From positions 1 through 64,000 of the forward strand of contig OENT01000253.1 in assembly GCA_900239685.1 (NCBI GenBank): a stretch of DNA of 64,000 bases, written 5' to 3'. This DNA is from Rotaria macrura (lineage: Eukaryota; Rotifera; Eurotatoria; Philodinida; Philodinidae). Under the pieces are notes generated by a model that saw only the letters and a program-made list of their open reading frames with translations, was not told the DNA's origin and made no database searches. Of the stretch, positions 46,263-56,754 are shown piece after piece. Both the position numbers and the translations under genes were made by a program. Each line of letters begins with the position of its first letter. Within the stretch, counting starts at the first letter, position 1.

Positions 46263-48338
46263 ATGTTATCCGTTGTTGAATCGTCGTCATCTGATAAAGA
46301 AAGATCGTCGGCATGGAGTGATGATTGTTTTCGAGGATATGGTCTCGTATGGCTTGATTATTCAATTGATCATCAGAAATATCTCGACATTCAAGGACGG
46401 TGTCGTTTATCAGAGTATTATTTTAAAATTTTCAAAGAATTAGATGAATGTGAAAAACATATTCGATCAGTTAGTTCCCAGCATCGAATTGTCCTCAGTG
46501 TTCACGATTATTTTGCTCAACAATTAATACCTGAAATTCATGATCTTCCACAAGTTTTTTCGATTTTTATCTATTGCGAAGATGAACAACGTGATCATAC
46601 ATGGAGACAACATTACACAAAGGTAATAATTATCGTTCACACAGGTCTATTGCTGATCGATGTTTCGTTTGACGTTTAGATAAGAAGTACTCACAGACAA
46701 TTGAATGATCTCATTAATACAATCGGATTTAGTCGATCGAGAAGAGTTCGAAATAGGCCTGTTGAATCGATATCAATCAGTATTTTTAATCCACCAAATA
46801 GTTTCGAGCAATCGACAACTAGTCTTGACGGTCGATTCGTTCAAAAACAACTCCTAATCAATTGTATTCTTAAAATGGAAACAACCTCGACTGATAAAAG
46901 TGAATTCATATCTCGATGTCGAGAAATCTATCGAGGAAACAAACCATACCTCGGTCAAATCAAAGATTTCGAAAATACATACAAATCAGGAGATGCATTG
47001 TCGTGGTACACAAGAGACGCATTTGTCTATCGCCTGTTGAATAAAGCATTTCGGGATCAAAATGTTGATTTACTCTATCTATTTGGCTTTTATATACGTG
47101 ATCTTGAAAGAGAAATTCAACAATATCGATACGCTCATCCTGTTCATGTCTATCGAGGTCAGTTGATGTCCATTCAAGAATTAGAATATTTGCAAGAGTC
47201 AAAAAATAAATTCATTTCGGTGAATTCCTTTCTCTCGACAAGCACCAATATTAATGTGGCTCATCAATATGTTAGTCCAGGATCGACTGATCATGCACTT
47301 CAAACTGTGTTACTGGACATCGACGCTGATCCCAGTCAAGATGGCGTCAAACCGTTTGTTGATCTTAAAAGTATCAGTTCATTTCCCGACGAAGAAGAAA
47401 TGTTATTCATGGTTGGATCTGTTTTTCAGTTGAAAAACGTTCATCGAGATACGGATCATGTGTGGCATTTGCAATTGACGATATGCAGTGACAATTGCCT
47501 CGATTTAAAGCAAATATTTTGTCACATGAAAGATCAATACGATCGGAAAAGTGATAAATTAAATTTATTTGCGAATGTTCTCATAGATATGGCTGATTTC
47601 AAGCATGCTAAGAAATATTTGTCCCAATCGTTAGAGCAAACATCTCCTCAGCATCAAGATACTTTTAAATGCTATCATGCACTTGGAAAAGTATTCTTTG
47701 AGCTAGGATATTATGATTCAAGTTTGGAGAATTTACAAAAGTCACTGGATTGTCTGCCAAAAAAGAGCGAATACGATTGTCGAATCGGATATATTTATAA
47801 TAGTATAGGCGAAGTTCATCAAAAGAAAGGTGAATTAGAAAAAGCATTCGACTATTTTCAAAATGCATTGAACATTTTCAAGCAAACGTTCACCGATGAT
47901 CATGAAGATATTGCTTGGTGCTACAACAATTTAGGTTTAATTCATCTAGAACGAGACGATGATGTCAAAGCAGAAGATTATCTTAGAAATGCGTTGAAAA
48001 TTAAAAAGAAAATACTTCCCTTTGGACATCCATGTTTAGGTAATACGTACGTCAATCTGGGTAATCTACATTATTATCGTCATCAGTACGATCAAGCATT
48101 GACTAACTATTATAAATCCTACAAAATTTTTCATAAATCTCTCACTCCTCTACATCCGTCGATCGCCAGAGCCCTGCGAAATATTGGCCTTGCTTATGAA
48201 GCTAAAGACGATTTGATCACAGCTAAAACAAAATATGAAGAAGTACTTCGAATTCGTGAAGTTATATTAACTCAATCACATCTTGATCTACTTGAAACAA
48301 ACATGGATATTACACGTGTATCAATGAAAATGATGTAA
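46263..48338 (+). CDS. ADP-ribosyltransferase with C-terminal TPR repeats
   Basis: Two exons (46263-46622 and 46680-48338, phase 0, 57-bp intron) give 672 residues. Residues about 25-150 form an N-terminal domain (LVWLDYSID...LSVHDYF...DLPQVFSIFIYC) that I remember as accompanying ART-TPR proteins in bdelloid rotifers. The ART fold follows, with an R-S-E arrangement: Arg in VYRGQ (about residue 279), the FLSTSTN strand (Ser about 306 and 308), and the catalytic loop FPDEEEMLF giving E-x-E (about 358/360), the form expected for arginine-specific mono-ADP-ribosyltransferases. About six TPR units follow (IGYIYNSIGEVHQKKGELEKA and similar) to the C-terminus. No signal peptide or membrane helix is seen, so it is probably intracellular, using NAD to modify proteins chosen by the TPR part. 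The target is unknown. Confidence 0.9.
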
Positions 48339-50384
48339 ACATCTTATCAGTTAGTGATGAAACTCAGGTTTGTACCCGATGTATACATGTAAATATGTTA
48401 TTTCTATCAAGTTAGAAGAATAATCAATGAAAATTTGTCACTCTGAATTTCGAACTATTTTATCATCTGCAGTGAATTATAGTCTCAACTATTCTCTTTG
48501 AATATGTTAGAAAAGATTCAACTATTCATTGTCGTATTTTTCTTAAATGGTGAGTTGTAATCTAATATCAAGACTGATTCATAAGTAGACTCACGAATTT
48601 CAGTATCCTCTATCGAAATGTAAATATCGGTATGTCTACAGTCGAACCTTGTACGGGTGAATCTTACCAAATGAGTAACTCTCCTACGTTGTAGCTCTTT
48701 CGAAAACTTTGAAAAAAGTATGCATTGACAGAATGTCTATCGAGTAGAATTGTTGTTAAATTCGATGAAACATATGAAGTAAGATAATGATATGATGATG
48801 CTTGAAATTCGCCGATGAATAAAACCAATATAAGATAGTTGGACATGAATAGTTACGACATAACCTGTGTAAAATTGGTTGAAATCCATCGCAGATGAAC
48901 AACTACAAAGTTTCACCGTCATCTTTCATTCGATAAAAGAAGAATATTTAGAACTTTGTCTAATTTATAAACTTACTATTGATTTATATATTGTGAATTT
49001 ATAATAAATCGTTCTCTTTTAATTTTTAACTTCAAGTATGGAGAACTCAAATGTTGGAGATTCTGTCTTATGAACTTTGCATCTCTATTATTACGAGCAT
49101 TGAATTATATGGTGAAATAGACAGTTGTACATAGCGATTATTTAACCCTGATGGTGACGATTACTACATGGGCTTTCATTGGAAAGGGCGGGTGGTCACA
49201 AAACTAAACCTCTCAACACTTGAACTAACTCTTTTCGTCGAAAAACCTATGAAATTTTCACCGAAAGAAAACTTGTTCAACTTTGAACATTGAAGAATTT
49301 CGAATAGTTTCAACGTTTCAGATAGTTAAGAAAACACTAAGACGGCTGTACTCATCATTAAACTCGACGTGTCAACGTAAGATGCATCAAAAAGAGCATG
49401 ACTACACAGAGCAGAACTTGTTTCGTATTTAGTGGTATGATGGTCTTGTTTTTTTCAACCATTGTTCACATATGCACACCCCTGAAGAGTTCAACATAAC
49501 CGGTTTAAAACATACGTTAAGTTCCTGATGAAACCGAAATCAAAAGCGACTCTGTATGAGAGAACGGTCTTATTGGAAACTAATGAAAAAAAAATTCTCG
49601 AAGGACTTTGTCGAAAATTGTGATCTATTCTTATCTTTCATGATAAACAATCTTGTCTATTAATTTGAAATAAAACAAGACACAAGAGCCTTGAACAATA
49701 TGATAGATGTCATTTTTTCGTTTTTCAATGAGCAGCGATGCATCGATCAACAGTTACTTGGCATCTATTTTCTTCTTGACAAATCTATTTTCACGCAAAG
49801 TATCAAGTTTGATTTCGAAAGCTTTTAGTTTTGTTAATTGTTTTGGCCTTGATGGAACAGTATCAAGTTGAATTGAAATGTTCGAAATCTACATATTCTT
49901 TTGGAAACAATTTAATAAAGCTCCACATTTTTGGACGTTTTTTTAATAACTGAATTGCAAATGCAAAGCTGTCAAAATCTGAGTTTGACGCCGTGTTTAC
50001 AATATATATATATTCTATTTTCGTTATTCGATGAAGAATAAAATGTATTCGTAGAAAGAGGAACAACGCGAGAAAAAACACTATCGAATTTTATCAAGAA
50101 TCTCTTCAAATGTATTTGATAGTTTCCGCAAATCCTGATCGAATAACGATCGCCATAATTTAGTCGATTTCACTAGTTCGCTTACCTATCAACATGTTCG
50201 ATGATAAATGCGGATTACTTTTAGTTCTGGACTATGTCTCGAGAAGAGGAAGTTTACCAGCATGAACACGTTCTGTCTCTGATAATCGTAGAATCATGAT
50301 ATACTAATGCAAAAGTATCAATCGCTTCACATTGGGCCATATTTTTTATACCCGATTTACTCTGCATGAAATTAATATTCTATT

Positions 50385-50405
50385 CATTTCATTTCATTTC
50401 ATTTC
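50385..50405. repeat. (CATTT)4 microsatellite
   Basis: Four consecutive CATTT units downstream of the WAP-like gene. Confidence 0.75.
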
Positions 50406-50470
50406 AAACTTCAATGTATCGGTTCTTTATGACTCATTCTATCGAAACAATCTATCGACAATCACAGGAC

Positions 50471-50476
50471 TTTATT
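50471..50476 (-). terminator. poly(A) signal of WAP-like gene
   Basis: AATAAA on the minus strand, about 47 bp after the stop codon of the WAP-like gene. Confidence 0.5.
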
Positions 50477-50522
50477 TTCTTCTATGACGAAGTTGCCAAG
50501 AGAAAATAAAAATAATTTATCC

Positions 50523-50861
50523 TCAAGAAAATTGTTGAAATCCGGGCTTCTCCAAAGCTTTGGCACATTTGTTGATGCATCCACAAGGCGGTCTACAACA
50601 TTTTTCATCCGCAGCACATTCACCGTCTTTGGTACAGCCATTGGCTAATTTTTGACCAAGTATACTAAGATTAGGTGGACAATAAATAGCACAGGCCATC
50701 ATGTGCATTGGACAATATCCTATTATAAAATGATTTTTCCTTTCTTTTATTGACATTCTTAAGAACTCACCAGCATGAACCTGTTGGAGTTGTCTTTTTC
50801 TCAGTGCTTCAGCACTAAAACTTGAAAGCACTACAAGTAAGAATATTGCAAGAAAACGCAT
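50523..50861 (-). CDS. small secreted WAP-like cysteine-rich protein
   Basis: Two exons on the minus strand (50861-50771 and 50719-50523) flank a 51-bp intron (GTGAGT to ATAATAG) and give 95 residues. An N-terminal signal peptide is clear (MRFLAIFLLVVLSSFSAEA). The mature part has ten cysteines with the whey-acidic-protein style core: GYCP, then NGCTKDGEC, KCC, and a PCGCINKC end, close to the four-disulphide pattern C..D.DC....KCC...C. WAP proteins are usually extracellular protease inhibitors or antimicrobials. Which applies here cannot be told. Reading through the intron instead would insert a basic 17-residue segment, but the splice sites are strong. A TTTAAATAG box lies about 60-70 bp before the ATG. 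Confidence 0.8.
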   Translation of the reverse strand: MRFLAIFLLVVLSSFSAEALRKRQLQQVHAGEFLRMSIKERKNHFIIGYCPMHMMACAIYCPPNLSILGQKLANGCTKDGECAADEKCCRPPCGCINKCAKALEKPGFQQFS

Positions 50862-53383
50862 CTTTTTTAAACTATGATTAACAGTAGATAGGTGATTTGA
50901 ATACTTCTATCGAACTGCTATTTAAAGCTGTAACAGGCATTCATTCACATCTGTGTTTTTTCTCTTTACTTACCCACGTAGTCGAAAATACGAGAGTGAC
51001 TCCAAACCCCTCACTCGTTTTATCAGTATCTAATACAATATAGCCAAGATAAAATATTATTGTATACTGTCTAATTTAAGTTTTAATGCGTAAATCCCGA
51101 CTGTTTGATTTGCTACACGCCATGATGTAAATTCATCATAAAAAAGACATGCTATGCTAGATTTTCACCGAACTAAATTCAAAAAAGTATTGAATATAAT
51201 AGTCGTCTGTAAAAGTAGCTCGAATAAAAATAAAACAACCCTATATTTCATCTAGTAAACAAAGGGGAATCATTGCATAATCACATTAGCTTGAGAAAAA
51301 CATGCACTCGTGCCACAAAAAATGTATAGTCAAACTTTCTTCTTCTTTTGAAGGGCTGAGCTATTATTGTTAAAGTGGCTTTTCTATGCATAATTGAATA
51401 GTAATGAACTTTCTTCAATTGAGATTACTTGTTTAAAATACGGGAATATTTTATAAGTTACACATCAAAAAGAAATTTCTACGATGCGATTTTAACATCC
51501 AACAGTCTGCGTATATGTCAATTGTGTGAACAAAATGCACAGTTGTTCTTTCCTCATCTACACCAAACTTCGGGTAGCACGAGACGTCGTTAGTTTTGCT
51601 GATCAAACGTGTTTTTTGGTATATTATTTTATTTTTATTCTAAAATAAATTTCATCCTCATTTATTTGCAATCTTCCGATGATTCAACACTGTCATGCAG
51701 TCAATAAATCGAAATTTCGTAGCTCTGTTTAACACAAATTATCTATAGTTAATTGCCTGTGTGTTAAGATACGCACAATACGTTTAGTCGAACAATAGCA
51801 TTCGCCACTGTGGCTGTATTATTTCTGTTCTCATCAATTCTTTGAAGCGTGTCACTAGCAATCGAATTATAAACAACGTCTTTCAAAGAGAAAGAAATCG
51901 AAGCACAAATTAAATACAAGTATTTATAACCTTATTGAGAAGTTCGTTGGTAATATTGACTAGCTTGCAGACAAATTTTTTAAGAATTTATTTTCTGATA
52001 GGTTATATATAGATACGATAGTTTTCTCATTCAATCATTGTATTCAAACTATTTTTCTTTGTCTATTACAGCATTAGTTCGATACTATTCAAAGATATAA
52101 CGTTAACTATTCTATTGGTTAATAAAAAGATTTTCATGTGAATATATTCTGTAATTTATTCAGCTCTGACGACCTATAGAAGAGGTTTCGAACCACTGAA
52201 TAATGTCATTCACATAATGCAAGTTAAACATAATCTACGAACACTTTTTGAGCATTGCTCAGAAATCTATGGTTAATAGATTGATGAGACAATAGACAAC
52301 CATTTCGATACATGTTCATTCGCACTCATTCGTAATTCAACAATAATATGTCTGAAAAGATCTGCTAATAGATTATCGAAAAAGTATGAACAACTGCGAT
52401 TCGGCAATTTGAAACACTACGATAGTGTATGCAGAAAGATCTTACTTTGAATGCAAGTTTCAAAATGGTCTTGCGACAGTGAAAGATTATTCAAATGAGT
52501 TCGTACATACTTAGAAGCCAATTCACCATTCAATGAGCTTATTCTAACCAGGAATCACTCTGATTAACAGTAACATACTCTCAAATAGGTTAATACTCTT
52601 CGATTCACCTGTAGTCCTATCCACGCTAATACATCCGTGAATATTCTACATGTTTTAGAAACTTATGAAATACGTTGTAACAAAAGAAGTACAAAAAAAG
52701 AAGAGTTCAACATCAACATTGAAATAAATGAAATTTATTCAGTCGACTTGTCAATATGAATAGAACGACCGTTGAAACCGAAACAAATACGAAGTGAGTG
52801 TTCAGTCAATTCTCTGATCGTATGCGGTATGTTGACAATGACAAAGCCTAATGCATGGTTTGTTTCTCGATCAGAGACAAGTTTTACACCTATCGTCAGA
52901 ATGCAGTTCAATTCAAATGATGACTTTTATTTTATTTATTTCCAAAGAAAAAAAATGTTCAACAGTTCGCAGCGACAGTAACGCGTCGCTTTATACTGCA
53001 TTTACGAAACTTATCAAAGTATGTCGTGTCAAAACTAGGCGCATTAGAATGCAAATAGAAATCACCAATCCATTTCACGCACTGTCACAAGATAAAAGAA
53101 CATGTGTAAACGTCACATAAATGTAACAAGAATAACCCTTTGCTGGTATTTCAAATCACTATTAGAAAGAATGAAAAAGCGTTTCCCTTATCCTACAAAA
53201 CCATTTTGTTTTACACCCTATTTTGCATTTTATTTTCGAGCAGACAAGATATTCACCTTAATAATTGTGTTTGTGTTTGAATAATTGAGTTTGAGCGGAT
53301 GTCCTTTGTTTATTAGATAAAGCACCTATTAGGAAGAAAATACTTCATTTTTCGTCTGCTCAACTAGTATCCAGTTATTAACA
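50862..53383. other. 2.5-kb intergenic region
   Basis: Nothing recognised. Open frames at 52772-53284 (+) are short and without family features. Confidence 0.5.
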
Positions 53384-53904
53384 ATGTCTCTCTTGTCGGG
53401 CAAAGAATTGATCGAATGAAAAAGTGTCTACAACACGGAGTATCATTGTAAAATAGAAAAGGTTGAATTCTTGCCTGGTATAATTCGTGTTTATATCGAT
53501 GAACGAGGAGACGGTTCACTTGGTAAGTTTATTTTAATTTGATGGCATAGAAATATCCTTCTACGATCAATCGATTTCTAGGAGATCTTCAAATCCCAAC
53601 GGGTTCTCGATTGGGTATTTTAAACGACGAATCTTCATTCACAGGGACGAACCCGATCGGTGAAAATTTCTCCATCAGTGATAGAACTAAGCAATACTTA
53701 GGTGAGTCATATTTATTGGCGTTTCTTCATCTGTTTCTTAGGTATTGGCTTTTATTAGGTTACCTTGACTTTGCTTTGGACAATTCTTTTTTTAATGGCG
53801 AACCGATGATTGGCTTTGAATATGGTGGTTTCGGCTATTCAACTGCTAAATTGTTCCGGTTTAATCAAGAGATAATCAATAAATTCAATTTGAAATTGAC
53901 ATAA
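53384..53904 (+). pseudogene. small three-exon gene with in-frame TGA, family not recognised
   Basis: Exons 53384-53522, 53582-53701 and 53759-53904 join in phase with good GT-AG sites. From the ATG at 53384, eleven codons (MSLLSGKELIE) are followed by TGA at 53417-53419. After it the same frame continues to TAA at 53902-53904 with protein-like sequence: VEFLPGIIRVYIDERGDGSL, then IPTGSRLGILNDESSF, then a C-terminal MIGFEYGGFGYS. The TGA is either a disabling mutation, read through, or outside the true coding region because the real start lies elsewhere. I recognise no domain. The exon structure and the otherwise clean frame suggest a recent loss or a mis-set start. Confidence 0.45.
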
Positions 53905-55801
53905 ATTCATAGAAAACATTCCAAGAAACGAAAAGTATTTTTAGAAACTTTTAGTTCCATTCTATTTGTATGAAATCTGTAATTGTGATGTTTTGCGTTC
54001 TCATTCACAAATTTCTCATGTTAATCATCGACAAGTATTAAAATATCTGATGAATAAGCTTATTCATTGCAACCCATTCGCTAAAATAAATTCGAATATT
54101 TTCTAGATTGAAGCTTAATAAAGAAATATTTTTCAGGGACATGTCACTAAAAAGGATGGAGTCGAACGATAATGGATTAATTTTCCTTTTGCGCTCCAGT
54201 CAGTTTTTGTTTATTCAAGCGTCTCTTGAGCATTAATCTGCTGAATATAAGTACACGTTCTAGTGAGATTAACGAGAATCTTGTGCCAGTTCTTGCTTCT
54301 CATATTCCTCTAATGTTCGTATAAGATGATATCTGAGACAGTTAGGTAACAATCGGATTATTGAACGAGACTATCGATGGCCATCTTTGAAGCAACCATT
54401 CGAAATTCGTATTAGTCGTAGCTGATTAATCATTTAAGAATAGATTTGACAAAGATGCCTAAGCTACGAATGGTTGACATACTTTTCATAAAAGGAAACG
54501 TTATTTAAGCATAATCTGTCGATTAACACGTTAACAATGAATAAAACGTAGGTGATTGTTGCTTATCGTACGAGCATTGAGTTTTAATATAGTATGGATC
54601 GGCATTGTTAGAATGAGTTGTTTTTGTTAAGAGTATGTGGATCTTTGTTCGAATTCATTGTACAATCAGTGAAGAACAGATGATAGAAAGACACGTTAAT
54701 TCTACCATGACAGACTATTAGTGACTTCTACTCGAATCACTTTGTATCTGCTTAGTAAAGGCAATACTATCGATACCATCGTTTTCATTAGATTGATTTC
54801 ATGGCAGTACGTCTACTTTTATCAGTATTCCAACAATGTCGTTTATTAATAAGAACCACTAAGTTCATATTGAGCTCTTCTATTTAATCCTTCATAGATA
54901 TCAAGCGAATTTCAATAGCTTTTTTGCGTGTTTTAAATGCCATAAAAAGGGGTCTACTCTTTTTTGCCTGTCTTCCCTATTCTAGCATCCACCGATCGAT
55001 CGATTGTTTGAAGCGGTGTTTTGTAACTTAAAACAACATTATATTGTTTAGCTTGAACTATTAAATTTCAATATTTTCTATCGTTTCTCCTCCTTGATAG
55101 TATTGAATTAGTTTGAACTAACTCAATACAAGGACAATCGAAAATGCCACATTACAATAGTTGTTTTTAAATAAACAATTTCTATTTTAGAGCCTAAGAA
55201 TTCTCCTCGCCATTTATGTTTCACTTTTTCGTATAAGAAGAGATAGTATTTTGTACCAGTAGAACCTACGGAGCTGTGACATCAGATATAATGGAAATAC
55301 AAAGATTTCCAATTGTAGAAGACGCGTATAAGTCGTGACATGTACATATCTTATAATAATATTCGCTTCAAATCTTGACAGGTGTTCCATATTAATGGGC
55401 TAATTCTTTATAGAAGATGAAAGTCTTAAAAGCAATTTCTTGAACCCTCATCTCAAATATGCACCTATCAAGTACTTTATGTATCGTTGTGTATGAACAG
55501 ATTATCATACGATATAGTCATTCGAAAAGTCTTTTAGTTTATTCGTTGATAGTAGTCTTTTCCATTGCGAATGAGTATCTGAATGTCAATCGGTCAATGA
55601 ACGCTTATATACAATCTTAATGATCAAGACACGAATTATTCTCTACGCTTTTCTTTGCGTAGAATCCCGTCAGTATCTAGCGCAAGTTTAGGCTAATAAA
55701 AATTCCAGTCGATGAAACGATTCACTATATGAAAAAAAACGATCAATATACAAGTTAATAAATATGACTTTTTAAGCGAATCAACAAAAAATATGTTTTC
55801 A
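53905..55801. other. 1.9-kb intergenic region
   Basis: No gene, RNA or repeat was recognised. Confidence 0.5.
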
Positions 55802-55807
55802 TTTATT
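55802..55807 (-). terminator. poly(A) signal of AlkD-like gene
   Basis: AATAAA on the minus strand, about 55 bp after the stop codon of the AlkD-like gene. Confidence 0.5.
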
Positions 55808-55860
55808 TACACAAAATTTACACGTAACTTGTCGATAAGAGAAAAGAGTAGAATAAAACG

Positions 55861-56754
55861 TTATCTAAGATTTCGATAATGTGTTCGCTGCTTAATCGAT
55901 AGATGTTCCACTGCGTAACTAAGCATAGTGCGTGGCATTTGAGCAGCATGCTGATCAAGAAATGAGGTGAGCACTTTTTTATTGACTCTTTTGCCTGTTT
56001 CACGTAACATCCAACCAACAGCTTTGTGCATAAGGGGCTGTGAATCATTCAGAAGTTTCTTGGCAAGCTCATATGTTGTTGATGGATCTTTTCGTTTTAT
56101 GAAAGCGAATGTAGCAATGATAGCTGCTCGTCTTTCCCATAGTTGAGTGCTGGAAGCTAAATCGAAAAGTATTTGACGTGGCCGATCTTCAAGATAATCG
56201 CCCAATAAATGTTCAGCTGATGCATCGATTAAATCCCAATTGTTGACTCGACCTCGTTTCAGAGCTTTTATGTAAAAATTCGAAATTTCACTACGAATAT
56301 TATCATCGCGCGATGAACTTTTACTTGCACCTAGAAAACGATAGAGAAGTATGAAAAGTGCAGCTTGCCGATGTTCGTGAATGGAACTATCTAATAGACG
56401 ATCGACTTCGGCGAGAGATAACGAAGAAAAGCGTTTGGCCACAATTCGATTAGCAGGTACACGAACGCCTATGAACACGTCGCCTTCACCATATTCACCT
56501 TCGCCCGTCTTAAAAAATCGTTGAAAAATAGGAATATTTTTTGGATTCGCTTGCTCAGCAAGAGCGGCTTGGACCGCCTCGGCTGTTTGATCATCCATCT
56601 GAAATAAACTCAATAAAATAAGACAGAATTTTCAAAACGTTTCTTAATGAAAACATACATTTCGCGTATGTAGCAATGTTCGAAGAGTTAAACTAAACTG
56701 CTGTCGTATTAAATTCTGATTAATATATTTCACATAACTTAGATATTGATGCAT
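55861..56754 (-). CDS. AlkD-like DNA alkylation repair protein
   Basis: The main exon (56598-55861, 245 codons) is an AlkD-family HEAT-like repeat DNA glycosylase, which removes N3- and N7-alkylated bases. Family landmarks include GVRVPANRIVAK near the start, NWDLIDASAEHLLGDYL, where the Asp in the W-D-L-x-D motif is the catalytic position, LWERRAAIIATFAF carrying the conserved DNA-contacting Arg, MHKAVGWMLRETGKR and the closing MPRTMLSYAVEHL. A strong splice acceptor (TTTATTTCAG) sits directly before the first ATG. Upstream, a 96-bp leader exon (56754-56659) ends in a GTATGT donor, phase 0, adding 32 residues rich in R, Q and L and free of acidic residues, reminiscent of a mitochondrial targeting sequence. 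This family is mainly bacterial, so ancient horizontal transfer followed by intron gain is a reasonable inference. The leader is less certain than the body. Confidence 0.88.

Larger units (their letters stand above)
48339..50522. other. 2.2-kb intergenic region
   Basis: No recognised gene. A (CATTT)4 run lies at 50385-50405. Confidence 0.5.

Noticed and set aside
53417..53419. TGA read as selenocysteine
   Set aside because: No recognisable selenoprotein family and no hairpin resembling a SECIS element was identified downstream.
56599..56613. Start of the AlkD-like protein at the TTG at 56613
   Set aside because: Not an ATG, and the sequence is the polypyrimidine and acceptor of an intron ending just before the ATG at 56598.
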